Position numbers and translations under genes: made by a program. The notes beneath the pieces are model-generated. The model had not been told where the DNA came from and ran no database searches. It saw only the letters and a list, made by a program, of their open reading frames with translations. DNA of 64,000 nt from Nocardioides sp. B-3 (GTDB taxonomy: Bacteria; Actinomycetota; Actinomycetes; Propionibacteriales; Nocardioidaceae), in assembly GCF_024703895.1 (NCBI RefSeq), contig NZ_CP087968.1, positions 1,984,001 to 2,048,000 of the forward strand, given 5' to 3'. Of the stretch, positions 1-9,431 are shown piece after piece. Each line of letters begins with the position of its first letter. Positions within the stretch are counted from its first letter, which is position 1.

Positions 1-111
1 AGCGCATCATTGCAGGTCACTGCCAATCGCCTGCTGTGGGTGCAGGTCCGTGCCGCCGACCGTGGGACCGCCTACGACGTGATCGACTCGGTCACGACGT
101 CAGGGATGTGA
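1..111 (+). CDS. C-terminal end of an unidentified protein (truncated by window edge)
   Basis: An open frame in phase 1 runs from the first base to a TGA at 109-111. The 36 residues end in VIDSVTTSGM. The upstream part lies outside the window, so start, length and family cannot be judged. It converges on the minus-strand gene that follows, with only 6 bases between the two stop codons. Codon use fits the neighbouring genes, which is the main reason to call it coding. Confidence 0.45.
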   Translation, partial: SASLQVTANRLLWVQVRAADRGTAYDVIDSVTTSGM

Positions 112-117
112 GCGTCC

Positions 118-756
118 TCAGCCCTCGCGGATCCCGCGGATGATCTTGGTCATCAGGTCGCGCATGCCGGGCAGGTCGACCTCGCGCCCGGTGACCGCGA
201 TCTCGGCCTCGGCCCTGGTCGGAACCGGTGATGTCGAGCCGGTGTAGAGGGCGAACCGCCGGTAGCCGTCGTGCACGTAGGACACCTCGAGCGCGTCGTA
301 GGTGCGCGCGCCCAGCGGGATGCGGACTCGGTCCTCGTCGCGGCGAAGGTCGTCGACCCGCTCCTGCACCATGTCCGGGATCTTCTCGTGCTGGGAGACG
401 ACCTGCTCCACGCGCATGATGTACGTGTTGGTGGGGTTGCCGGCCTTCTTGTACTTCACCTCGTTGGACGAGGTCTCCAGACGGCTCCACCCGCGGGGGG
501 CGGGGAAGACGAACTTGTAGTTGTCGGTGCCCACCGAGACGTCACGCAACGGCAGGTTGCTGCGCAGGGCCTCCTGTGGCGGGTCGGCCTCCAGCGGTTC
601 GCGGGGGTTGCTCGGGAAGCTCGGGCTCTCCGCGGTGACGGGCCGCGGCGCGCCGGACGTGACGGGCGAGGACTGGAGGACCTCGGCGATCGCGAAACCG
701 CCGACGATGCCCGCCGCCAGCAACGTCACCACCGCGACGAGTCCCCGCCAACTCAT
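118..756 (-). CDS. small secreted or membrane-anchored protein of unknown function
   Basis: An intact 212-residue protein. The N-terminus (MSWRG, then an approximately 20-residue hydrophobic stretch at residues 5-25) looks like a signal anchor. A proline/serine-rich linker (about 30-65) leads to a compact mixed alpha/beta domain at about 70-205, with no Cys and no catalytic motif that I recognise. Architecture of this sort (one membrane anchor plus an extracytoplasmic domain) is common in actinobacterial envelope proteins. Function cannot be assigned. It is divergent from the penicillin-binding lipoprotein that starts at 800, so the 43-bp gap must hold both promoters. Confidence 0.7.
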   Translation of the reverse strand: MSWRGLVAVVTLLAAGIVGGFAIAEVLQSSPVTSGAPRPVTAESPSFPSNPREPLEADPPQEALRSNLPLRDVSVGTDNYKFVFPAPRGWSRLETSSNEVKYKKAGNPTNTYIMRVEQVVSQHEKIPDMVQERVDDLRRDEDRVRIPLGARTYDALEVSYVHDGYRRFALYTGSTSPVPTRAEAEIAVTGREVDLPGMRDLMTKIIRGIREG

Positions 757-799
757 GGGGTGCAGGGTATCTGCCTGCGTCCCCGGCTAGCGTGAGGCC

Positions 800-2663
800 A
801 TGCGCTCTCGGCTCGCTGTCCTTGTTGTCGGGACCTCCCTCGCACTCACCGGCTGCCAGCTGCTCGGCGGTGGCGAGGACCCGTCGGTGGCGCTCGATTC
901 CCTCGCGGCGGGCCTCTCATCAGGCGACCTGAGCGCGGTTCCCTTCGATGTCGAAGATCCCTCGGCGGCGTACGGCGACGTCGTGGCCGGCCTCGGTGAG
1001 GTGACGCCTGCCGTCGACGCGGCCGAGGCGGAGGTCACCGAGGACACCGCGACCGCGGCGCTCACCCGGACCCGGGAGCTCGACGGCCAGCCCCGGAGCT
1101 ACGAGACGACCGCCGACCTGACCCCCGGTCGACGACGCGTGGCAGGTCGCCTGGGAGCCGGCACTCGTCGAGCCGTCCCTCGTGGAGGGGGAGCACCTCA
1201 CGCTGACTCGCACAGCCGCTGAGCGCGGCCGGATCATGGGCGCGGGCGACCGCGCGATCGTCGCGCCACGCGACGTGGTGCGGCTCGGGCTGGACAAGAC
1301 CAAGCTGACCGCGACCGACGACGTCGCCACGTCGGCGTCGGCGATCGCGGAGGCGCTGAAGATCGACGCAGCTGCCTTTGTGAAGAGCGCCGAGGCGGCC
1401 GGCGACAAGGCGTTCGTCGAGGCGATCGTGCTCCGCGCGGAGGAGGCGACCTCCGCCGTACCCCCCGTCGTTCGCGGACATCCCCGGCGCCGTCTCGCTC
1501 GCCGACCAGCAGGACCTCGCGCCGTCGCGCGGCTTCGCGGCGCCGATCCTCGGCAGCGTCGGTGAGGCGACGGCGGAGATCATCGAGGAGTCTTCCGGTG
1601 CGGTGGAGGCCGGCGATGTCGTCGGGCTCTCCGGACTTCAGGCGCGGTACGACGACGACCTCACCGGCACGCCCGGCCTGACCGTGATCGCGGCCGGCGT
1701 CGACAACGACCGCGCCGTCCACGAGGTGGCACCGGTCGCCGGCACGCCGTTGCAGACGATGCTGGACATCGACCTGCAGACGAAGGCGGAGTCGGCACTG
1801 GCGTCCATCCTTCCGGCGAGCGCGATCGTCGCGATCCGCCCCTCGGACGGCGCAATCCCGGCGGCGGCCAGCGGGCCCGGGAGCAAGGGCCTGAACACCG
1901 CGACCTACGGCCAGTACGCGCCCGGCTCGACGTTCAAGGTCGTGACCTCGCTGGCGCTGCTGCGCGCGGGGCTGCGTCCTGAGGACACCGTCCAGTGCGA
2001 TGCAACGACGGTGGTGGACGGCAAGTCCTTCAAGAACTACGACGACTACCCGTCCTCCGGCATCGGCACCATCACCCTGCGGCAGGCGGTCGCCAACTCG
2101 TGCAACACCGCCTTCATCTCGTCACGCTCCCGTCTGGAGGACGGCGACCCGGCTGACGCAGCGGCGGCCCTCGGGCTCGGCGTCGACCACGACCTCGGGT
2201 TCCCTGCCTACTTCGGCCGGGTCCCTCCGCCCGAGGGGGAGACGGAGGCGGCGGCCGACCTGATCGGCCGGGGGCAAGGTGCTCGCCTCTCCGCTCGCCA
2301 TGGCGACGGTCGCGGCCTCCGTGGTCGCTGAGCGCGCCGTACTCCCGATGCTCCTGCCCGCCCACGCGGTCGAGCAGACCGAGCCCGCCGTCCAGATCAC
2401 GCCGGCGGAGGCGGGAGACCTGCGCGGTTTGATGCGCGCAGTGGTCACCGACGGCTCGGGCTCCTTCCTCGCCGACCTGCCCGGCGAGGTGGGTGCGAAG
2501 ACCGGGACCGCGGAGTACAGGCTCACCCGACGCCTCCGGCTCGCTGCCCACGCACACCCGGATGATCGCGACCCGGGGCGACCTCGCGGTCGCGGTGTTC
2601 GTCGAGACCGGCCAGTCCGGCTCCACCACCGCCGGGCCGATCCCGGAGCGCTTCCTGTCCTGA
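800..2663 (+). CDS. penicillin-binding lipoprotein with NTF2-like (MecA-N) domain, frameshifted
   Basis: A class B penicillin-binding protein: a D,D-transpeptidase that cross-links peptidoglycan outside the membrane. The start carries a lipobox (LALTGCQLL), so a lipid anchor is likely. An NTF2-like domain (about residues 25-130) and a PBP dimerisation domain follow. The transpeptidase domain has all three active-site motifs: SxxK as STFK near residue 376, SxN as SCN near 433, and KTG as KTGTAEY near 566. The frame jumps at a C5 run (1122-1126), a C6 run (1461-1466), a G5 run (2270-2274) and again at about 2520-2560. In the first three cases removing one base restores the family sequence, so I read sequencing error, not a pseudogene. 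About 620 residues when repaired. Confidence 0.85.
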
Positions 2664-2689
2664 TTCGGCCGCCACCTACGGTGGGCCGC

Positions 2690-4156
2690 ATGCACATCAA
2701 CGGAGTCCGCCCGGTCGGGCTCACCGACCCCGGGCCGGAGGGCCTCGTCGACGTCACCGTCACCGACGGAGTGGTGACCGCCGTCTCGCCCTCCGTCGGA
2801 GGTGCGGACAACGGGTGGCTGATGCCCGGGCTCTGGGACCAGCACGTCCACCTCGGCCAGTGGTCGCTGTCCTCCGCCCGCCTCGACTCGGCGCCCGCGA
2901 GGTCCAGCGCGCAGGCGGTGGACCTCGTCCGCGAACGCCTCAAGGAGTTCCCCGACTGGCCCGTCATCGGGTGGGGTCACCGACCCACGGCCCGGGACGA
3001 CGCGCCCGTCGTGTCCGACCTCGACGCGATCGGGACCGACCAGCCGATCGTGCTCATCTGCGGGGACGGCCACCACGGCTGGCTCAACACCCGCGCCCTC
3101 CAGATGCTCGCCCTCCCCACCCGCGAGGGCGTCGTCGCGGAGGCCGAGTGGTTCCAGGGCCTACGGCCGCCTCACGACCGTGCTCGGCACCGACGGCACC
3201 GGCCCCGACGCCTACCGCCGCACCATGGAGGCCGCCGCGGCACAGGGCATCGTCGGCCTCGTCGACTTCGAGTTCAGCGGCGGCGTCGCCGAGTGGCTGG
3301 AGCGCTGGCACGAGGGCGCCGACCTCCTGCGCATCCGGATGGCGTCGTACGCCGATGGGCTGGCCGACGTCCTGTCCCGCGGCCTGCAGAACCGGCGACC
3401 CGCTCGGGTCGGATCCGCGCCTCACGATGGGCCCGCTCAAGATCATCAGCGACGGCTCGCTGAACACCCGCACGGCCCGGTGCTGCGAGCCCTACGCCGA
3501 GAAGGCGGTCCACGGTTTCCCGCTCGGCCAGCCCAACCAGACTCCGGAGGAGCTCCGCTCACTGCTGGCTCGGGCCCGCGAGAACGGGCTGGACGTCGCC
3601 GTACACGCCATCGGCGACCGCGCCGTCACGGAAGCCCTCGCGGCGTTCGCCGACACCGGCGCCCGCGGCGGGATCGAGCACGTGCAGCTGACGACGCGCG
3701 ACGACGTACGCCGCATGGGTGCCCCGGGAGTGCGCGCGAGCGTGCAGCCGGCGCACCTGCTCGACGACCGGGACGTCACCGAACGGCTCTGGCCCGGCCG
3801 GGCCGAACGCTGCTTCCCGCTCCGGTGGATGCTCGACGACGGCGTCGACGTGGTGCTCGGTTCCGGACGCCCCGGTCTCGCCGCTGGACCCGTGGCTGGC
3901 GATCGCGGCCGCTGTCCACCGCGCCGTCGACGGCGACGAGGCGTGGCACCCCGAGCAGTCGATCACCGCGCGCGAGGCGCTCGCCGCCTCGACCGACGGC
4001 TGGGGGACGGTCGCCGTCGGCCACCCCGCAGACTTCGTGATGCTGTCCGTCGACCCGCTCGAGGGTGACTCGGACGCTGCACACGCGTCGCGGCTGCGGG
4101 CCATGGGCGAGAACGTCCGCGGCACTCGGGTCGCCGGAAATCGCATCCACGGGTAA
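2690..4156 (+). CDS. YtcJ/AepA-type amidohydrolase, frameshifted
   Basis: A metal-dependent hydrolase of the amidohydrolase superfamily, closest in pattern to the YtcJ/exoenzyme-regulator AepA group; the substrate is unknown. The first metal ligands are HVH in QHVHLG near residue 52. Further landmarks are SDGSLN, the HAIGDRAV motif near residue 305, IEHVQL, and the late aspartate in DAPVSPLDP. The C-terminal small beta domain (VGHPADFVMLSVDP) closes the fold. The frame jumps near 3165, 3400 and 3870. The ATG at 2690 starts 26 bases after the PBP stop. About 488 residues when repaired, slightly shorter than typical YtcJ proteins. No signal peptide, so cytoplasmic. Confidence 0.82.
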
Positions 4157-4186
4157 GAACGACGCGCCTCGCGACATGACAAGGGT

Positions 4187-4736
4187 GTGAGAGCAATCAA
4201 CGACGGCGACCACAGGCTCGAGGAGCTCTGGGACGCCCACGCGCGACGACTTCATGCCTACGCCCGACGGCACGCCGATGCGGCGGACGCCGAGGACCCG
4301 GTCGCCGAGGCCTACCTCGTGGCGCTGCGGCGGATCGACGACGTCCCCGACGAACCGGGAGAGGCGTTCGCCCGGCTGGTGGTGACGGTGCGCAAGCTGG
4401 CCGCCAACCACCGGCGTCGCGCCGCGACGCGGGACCAGCACTGGGCACAGGCCGTCCGCGACCTGTGGCAAACCGTGGCCGGAGCCTCCGCAGAGGACAG
4501 CCCGGCCGATCGCGACCAGTGCGTCGATGCGCTGGCGGGCCTGAGCGAGGCGGATCGCGAGACCTTGCTGCTCGTCGCGTGGGAGGGGCTGACCCCGGCC
4601 CAGGGCTGCCCGCGTCCTCGGCTGCTCCGAGAACGCCTTCGGCGTGCGGCTGCACCGCGCGCGCAAGCGGCTCGCCGCCGCCCTCGACACCGACGCGACC
4701 CCATTGCGGGTCGCCACCTCCCAGGAGCTCCGATGA
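4187..4736 (+). CDS. ECF-type RNA polymerase sigma factor, frameshifted
   Basis: A small alternative sigma factor. The region-2-like segment spans about residues 8-75 (ELWDAHARRLHAYARRHA, then the EDPVAEAYLVALRRI helix). A region-4 HTH follows, with GLSEADRETLLLVAWEGL before the jump and ARVLGCSENAFGVRLHRAR after it. The frame jumps once near 4605. It starts GTG at 4187. Its TGA overlaps the ATG of the next gene (ATGA at 4733-4736), the usual sign of translational coupling between a sigma factor and its regulator. The regulon is unknown. Confidence 0.8.
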
Positions 4737-5659
4737 CCGACCTGATGCAGCGACTCACAGCCGCCCGGCCCACCGATGCCGACCTCGACGTCGCCCGGCC
4801 TGCCGCCGATCGCGACCGCGCGCTGGCCGGGATTCGTGCGCGCTCGACGCTTCGGAGAGCGCGTCGCCGTACGCCGTGGCTCGCGGCCGCCGCGGTGGCC
4901 GGGCTCTGCGCCTTCCCCGATCGTGACCTCCTTCGGCGACTCGAGCGCGCAGGCGCTCACCGAGCTCGCCGCCGTCGCAGCGCAACGTCCGGGCCCCGTG
5001 CTCGCCCCCGGCACGTTCCTGCACATCAAGACCGAGTCGGTGCAGAAGAACAGCTCGATCTTCGACGACGGCAAGACCCTCGACACCAATCGCGAGTCCC
5101 GGGTCAGTTGGGACGGCGATCTCCCCGGCCATCGACACCCGGCCGACGTCAGGCTGGACGGAGTATCACCAGTTCCCTGCATCGGATCGGGAGGGAGCCT
5201 CCTTCAGTGGCCCCACGCCCGAGTTCGCCGCGTCGCTCCCCGACACCGCTCCGGAACTGGCCGACTATCTGAACGCGAACGTGTCCGGCTCCAACTCGCA
5301 CGAGGAGGCCGTCTTCACCACGATCACGGACTCGGCGCACTCCAACTTCCTGCCGCCCGAGACCCTCAGTGCCGCGCTCCCGGTGCTGGCCGACGTGGAC
5401 GGCGTGAGCGTCCACGATGTCGAGGTCGATGGCCGACCCGCGGTCGAGCTCTCCTATGCGGCCCGGGTGGGCGCGCCTGATCGTCGACGACACAGTGATC
5501 ATCGACAAGGAGACCGCGCGCGTGATCAGCGTGCGGGACTCGAGCCCGGTCAGCGACTATCGCAGCGACACCGTCCTCACCGAGGTCGTCACCGAGGTGC
5601 CGGCCGAGGTGCTCGCAGCGTTCGCGGAGCACGAGGACGGCGAGCGGGTCTACGACTGA
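4733..5659 (+). CDS. CU044_5270-like membrane protein, probable anti-sigma partner, frameshifted
   Basis: A protein with an approximately 45-residue cytoplasmic N-terminus, one transmembrane helix (PWLAAAAVAGLC) and an extracytoplasmic domain of about 230 residues. It resembles the CU044_5270 family found beside ECF sigma factors in actinobacteria. The stop/start overlap with the sigma gene supports a role as its membrane regulator, but no zinc-binding anti-sigma motif (HxxxCxxC) is visible, so this role is inference. The frame jumps near 4910, 5125 and 5465. It ends 23 bases before a 21-bp perfect hairpin. Confidence 0.7.
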
Positions 5660-5682
5660 CCGTCAACGAGCAGCCCCCGCGG

Positions 5683-5741
5683 TAGTCCAGTGGCAGATGG
5701 CTGTCCTGAGACCCGTTCGGCAGCCATCTGCCACTGGACTA
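5683..5741. repeat. palindrome family copy A (21-bp perfect stem)
   Basis: The left arm TAGTCCAGTGGCAGATGGCT (plus one G) at 5683-5703 and its exact reverse complement at 5721-5741 enclose a 17-base loop. Flanking GG and CC add weak pairing. It sits between two converging genes and could end transcription from both sides, although there is no T tract. The same outer core recurs at 46794 and 63426, both in divergent intergenic gaps, so termination alone does not explain the family. Confidence 0.85.
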
Positions 5742-5749
5742 TCCGGGCC

Positions 5750-6891
5750 TCAGCGCTCCAGCCTGACGGACCTGCTGGTGACACGGGGGACACCTTCGTA
5801 CGCCGGCAGCAGCACGCGGTACTTCCCCGGCGCAGGTCGACCCGCTTCACGTCGCGCGGCCCCGTCGTCATCACCAGCACGACGGTGCGCCACTTGCGCT
5901 GTTTGCGGACCCGGACGACGCACTCGTAGTCGACACCGGCGGCATTGGGGCCGACGTCGATCTTGAGCTTCGACTTCTTGATCGCCGAGAGGGCGACGGT
6001 CCGAACGACGGGCGCGGGAACCGGAGTGGGCGTCGGCGTCGGGGTCGGCGTGGGCGTCGGGGTCGGCGTGGGCGTGGGGGTCGGCTCCGGAGTGGGAGGT
6101 GGCGGCGGAGGTGGCGGCGCGTTCAGGTGGGACCACCGGCCGGGCTGGCCGGCGTTGGCGATGGCCCGGGGATCGACGCGGGTGCCGCAGGCGCCCGTGC
6201 CGTTGCCGATCGGCGCGCCGCCGGTGATGACGTAGCAGTTCGTGCCGTCGTGGATCTGTGTGCCGTCCGGGGGCCGGAAGTTGAGGTGGTTGAACCGGGC
6301 CTCGCCGTTGCCGGCGTTCCGGATCGCCACCATGTCCACCACCGTGTAGGGCCGCGAGCCGCCGATGCCGTCCCGGTGGCGACGTAGATCGGGGCGCCGC
6401 CGGCGATGACGAAGACGGAGCCGTTCTCCGGATCGTCTGGGAGTTGACCGCGGATCAGCGTCCCGTCGAGCGGCTGCCTGCGGAGCCGGGACCAGCGCGC
6501 CGTACCCGCCTCCGAGATGGCCCGGGGGTCGATGCGCCACGACGTCTTCTCACCGCCGACATTGGCCCAGTCGGTGATGACGATCGGGGCACCGCCGGCC
6601 CAGCGGTAGGTCTGCACACCGTCGTTGGCGATCGCGCCGTCCGCGGGGGTACGGCGGAAGGCTGTTGAAGTAGGCCTGCGAGACATCTGTGTAGGGCTGG
6701 GTCGTGGTTGCGCCGACGGCGGCCCACGAGCTCACGTAGAGAGGGGCTCCGCCGACGATCCGGTAGACCGGGCCGCCCCGGTCCTCGGGGTACACGCGGA
6801 TGTAGTCGCCATCGGCGGCATGGGCAGGCGTCGGTGCGAACGACAGCAGCGTCGCGATCAACGCCACGACACACAGTCGCGCCACCCGCAT
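5750..6891 (-). CDS. secreted repeat protein with Pro/Thr linker, frameshifted
   Basis: The N-terminus MRVARLCVVALIATLLSF with PAHA before the mature end is a clear signal peptide. The mature protein has about four imperfect repeats, each centred on GGAP(I/L) (VGGAPLYV, AGGAPIVI, AGGAPIYV, TGGAPIGN). Each is followed by a W/VGG-type segment, a D-x-x-AI-x-x-AG element and a PxDGTxI element. A poly-proline and TP-repeat linker encoded at about 6026-6110 then leads to a C-terminal beta domain (VRTVALSAIKKSKLKID). The frame jumps near 6660, 6375 and 5840. I know no enzymatic activity for such repeats; cell-surface or carbohydrate binding is a guess. The start at 6891 is chosen for the signal peptide. 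Confidence 0.7.
6026..6084. repeat. GTGGGCGTCGGG-type minisatellite coding for a TP linker
   Basis: Near-perfect tandem copies of a 6/12-base unit (GTGGGC GTCGGG/GTCGGC). On the minus strand it encodes alternating Thr-Pro in the linker of the secreted protein at 5750-6891. Such tracts vary in length by slippage, so the copy number here may be unreliable. Confidence 0.8.
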
Positions 6892-7006
6892 GTCTTCCCC
6901 CTGTCGAGGCGGTCGCGAGATTCTGTCACGACCCCCGGCCCGGGACGTCATGGAGACTGGTTGTTGGAACGATCAGTCCCCATGACGTCCGCTGCACGGG
7001 TGGGGG

Positions 7007-8189
7007 TCAGGCCGGGGCGAGCGTTGCCTCGAGCACGAACTGGGGGTCCTCCAGCCGGTCGCCGTACAGCTCTCGCAGCTGCTGGACGCGATAGCGGACG
7101 GTCTGGGCATGCACGAAGAGCTCGGCGGCGACGGCGTCGCGGCGGCCCCGGTTGAGCACCCGGGACCGCAGGGTCTCGGTGAGCTTGTCGACGGTCGAGG
7201 GCCGTTGCCCGGCGAGCGGCGCGAGCACTCGGGCGCGCAGGTCGGCACGGGTGTCCGGGTCGGCGGCGAGGACCAGCGCGGCGAGGTGCGTGTCGGCGTC
7301 GACGAGGCCGGGCAGCTCGAGGGCGAAGGCCCGACCGGCGCGTTCGTGCGAGCGCGCCGCGTCGAGCCGGGGCACCGACGGACCGACGACCGCGCTGGTG
7401 CCGCGCAGTGCGCGGATCAGCCCGGCGCGTGCTGGTGCGGAACCGGTCGAGGGCACGAGCAGCAGCGCGTGTCCCTCGGGGACGCCCGGCAGGTCCTCGT
7501 CCGGTTGCAGGGTCTCGGCGGTGACCAGCGTCGAGGCATGCCCGGCCTGCGACTCGGGCAGCAGCACGGCGATCAGCTCCGCCGGCGGGACCCAGCTCGC
7601 GCGCTCCGCCGCCGCGACGACCGCCTCCGGTCCCGCACCGGTGACCAGTGCCCGCGCCAGCCGCTCGAGGTTGCGCTGCCGGAGCCGGCCGGTGCTCTCC
7701 AGCTCGTCGGTGTGACCGGCGGCGCTCGCGGCCGAGAGCTCGTCGATGTAGGCGAAGACGAGCTCGGCGAAGCGTGACAGCTGGGCCGCGTCGATGTCGT
7801 TGGCGACCGCCGTTCGCGACATGTCGCGCCGGGACACCCGGGCCCCGATGCGGTAGGCCGCCAGCAGCGCCTCCATCGTCCGGCCGTTGCGCGCCTCGCC
7901 GCGCCCGAGCTGGTAGGCGCCCCTCGAGCGCGGGGGCCATCGGTGGGCTCTCGCCGTCGCGCGTGGCCGGGGTGAGGAAGCCGCCGAGGGCGAGCTGCAC
8001 GGCGTTGCGGATGGTCGCGCCCATCGGCCCGCTCAGGGCTCCGGCGTAGCTCGGCACCTCGTCGATGATCGCCGCGACGGCCCTTTCGGCGACGTCCGCA
8101 AGCTCGCCGCGGAGCACTCGGACGACTGCGTCGTCGAGGCCGACCACCGTGCGTTGTTGTGTGGTGGGGCGCACAACGCGTCGTGCCAT
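7007..8189 (-). CDS. PucR-family transcriptional regulator, frameshifted once
   Basis: A DNA-binding regulator of the PucR/CdaR type. A central GGDEF-like/PucR domain precedes the C-terminal HTH_30 (VAAELFVHAQTVRYRVQQL, within about the last 60 residues), which is the family signature. The frame jumps near 7915. The start MARRVVRP at 8189 is followed directly by the gap that separates it from the divergent reductase/desaturase pair, so local control of that pair and of itself is likely. The palindrome at 8209-8227, only 19 bases upstream of the start codon, is the obvious candidate site. The inducing ligand is unknown. Confidence 0.85.
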
Positions 8190-8208
8190 GGGCGTCCAAT
8201 CTCCAGAA

Positions 8209-8227
8209 CTTGTTCTTTGTGAACAAG
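8209..8227. promoter_or_regulatory. candidate operator CTTGTTC-N5-GAACAAG
   Basis: A perfect 7-bp inverted repeat, CTTGTTCTTTGTGAACAAG, lies between the PucR gene and the divergent ferredoxin reductase gene. It is AT-rich against a very GC-rich background, and its position suits control of both promoters. Assigning it to the adjacent PucR protein is inference from proximity. Confidence 0.6.
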
Positions 8228-8291
8228 AGTCTAGCCCCGATTCACGTGCACGGGGCAGGAACTTCGCCGGCCGGCCCGTCACGCTTGAGCC

Positions 8292-9412
8292 ATGAGCACA
8301 ACACTGATGTCCGGGAGCAGCGCACCGTCGCTGCGCACCCGCCTGACGCGGCTGGCCGAGTCGGCCACCACGCCGCTCGTGCCCGCCGACTTCTTCGACC
8401 TCTTCGCGCCGCTCCGCGCCGGCGCCGACCTCCGCGGCCGGATCGAGTCCGTCCACGCGGAGACCCCCGACGCCGCCACCCTCGTCATCCGCCCCGGTGC
8501 CGACTGGGCCGGCCACCAGCCGGGTCAGTACCTCCGCATCGGCGTCGACGTCGACGGCGTCCGCCAGTGGCGCGCCTACTCCCTGACCCACGGCCCCCGC
8601 GCCGACGGTCGCATCTCGATCACGGTCAAGGCCGTGCCCGACGGCCCTGGTCAGCAACCACCTCGTCCACGAGGCCGTGCCCGGCACGCTGGTCCACCTC
8701 GAGCAGGCGGCCGGCGAGTTCGTGCTGGCCTCCGACCACGACAAGCTGCTCTTCGTCACCGCCGGCTCGGGCATCACGCCCGTCATCGGGATGCTGCGCA
8801 ACCTCTACCCGAGCACCGACAAGGGCGTCCTCAAGCTCGACCGGAGCAAGGACCTCGACATCGTCGTCGTCCACGTCGCGCCCAGCGAGCCCGACTCGAT
8901 CTTCCTGCGCGACCTGCAGGCCCTCGACGTGTCCGGCGCGATCAAGCTGATCGCGCGGTACGACGACGTGCACGGCGTCCTCAAGGTCGACGACCTCGCC
9001 GACCCGGTGCCCGACCTCGCCGAGCGCCGCACCCTCGCGTGCGGACCGGCCGGACTCCTCGACGCGCTCGAGGCGCACCACGACGCCGCCGGCCCGGAGC
9101 TGGTCACCGAGCAGTTCCGCACCGCGCGGGTCGAGCCCGGCGACGGCGGCACCGTCGCCTTCGCCAACGGCACGACGCTCGAGCTCGACGGTGGCACCCC
9201 CGATCCTCGACGCCGCCGAAGCGGCGGGCGTCCTGATGCCCAGCGGCTGCCGGATGGGCATCTGCATGGGCTGCGTGCTGCCGATGACCGAAGGCTCGGT
9301 GCGCGACCTGCGCAACGGCCAGATCACGACCGCCATCCCCGGCGAGAGCGGTGCGATCAAGGTGCAGACCTGCATCAGCGCCGCCGCCGGCCCCTGCCAC
9401 CTCGACCACTGA
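8292..9412 (+). CDS. ferredoxin-NAD(P)H reductase-type electron donor for the desaturase, frameshifted
   Basis: A three-part redox protein. The FAD-binding barrel has the RAYSLT motif near residue 95. The NAD(P)-binding domain has AGSGITPV near 157 and CGPAGLL near 252. The C-terminal plant-type [2Fe-2S] domain has ligands C-x4-C-x2-C in CRMGICMGC and a distal Cys in VQTCISA. It passes electrons from NAD(P)H to the desaturase encoded 19 bases downstream, as Rv3230c does for DesA3 in Mycobacterium. The frame jumps near 8645 and 9195. About 374 residues when repaired, a normal length for the group. Confidence 0.88.
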
Positions 9413-9431
9413 CCTCACGGAGGAGACTCAC

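Noticed and set aside
800..2663. Interpretation of the broken PBP gene as a true pseudogene
   Set aside because: All three active-site motifs are intact and the first three breaks are repaired by deleting one base in a C or G run. The same defect affects genes expected to be under strong selection elsewhere in the window.
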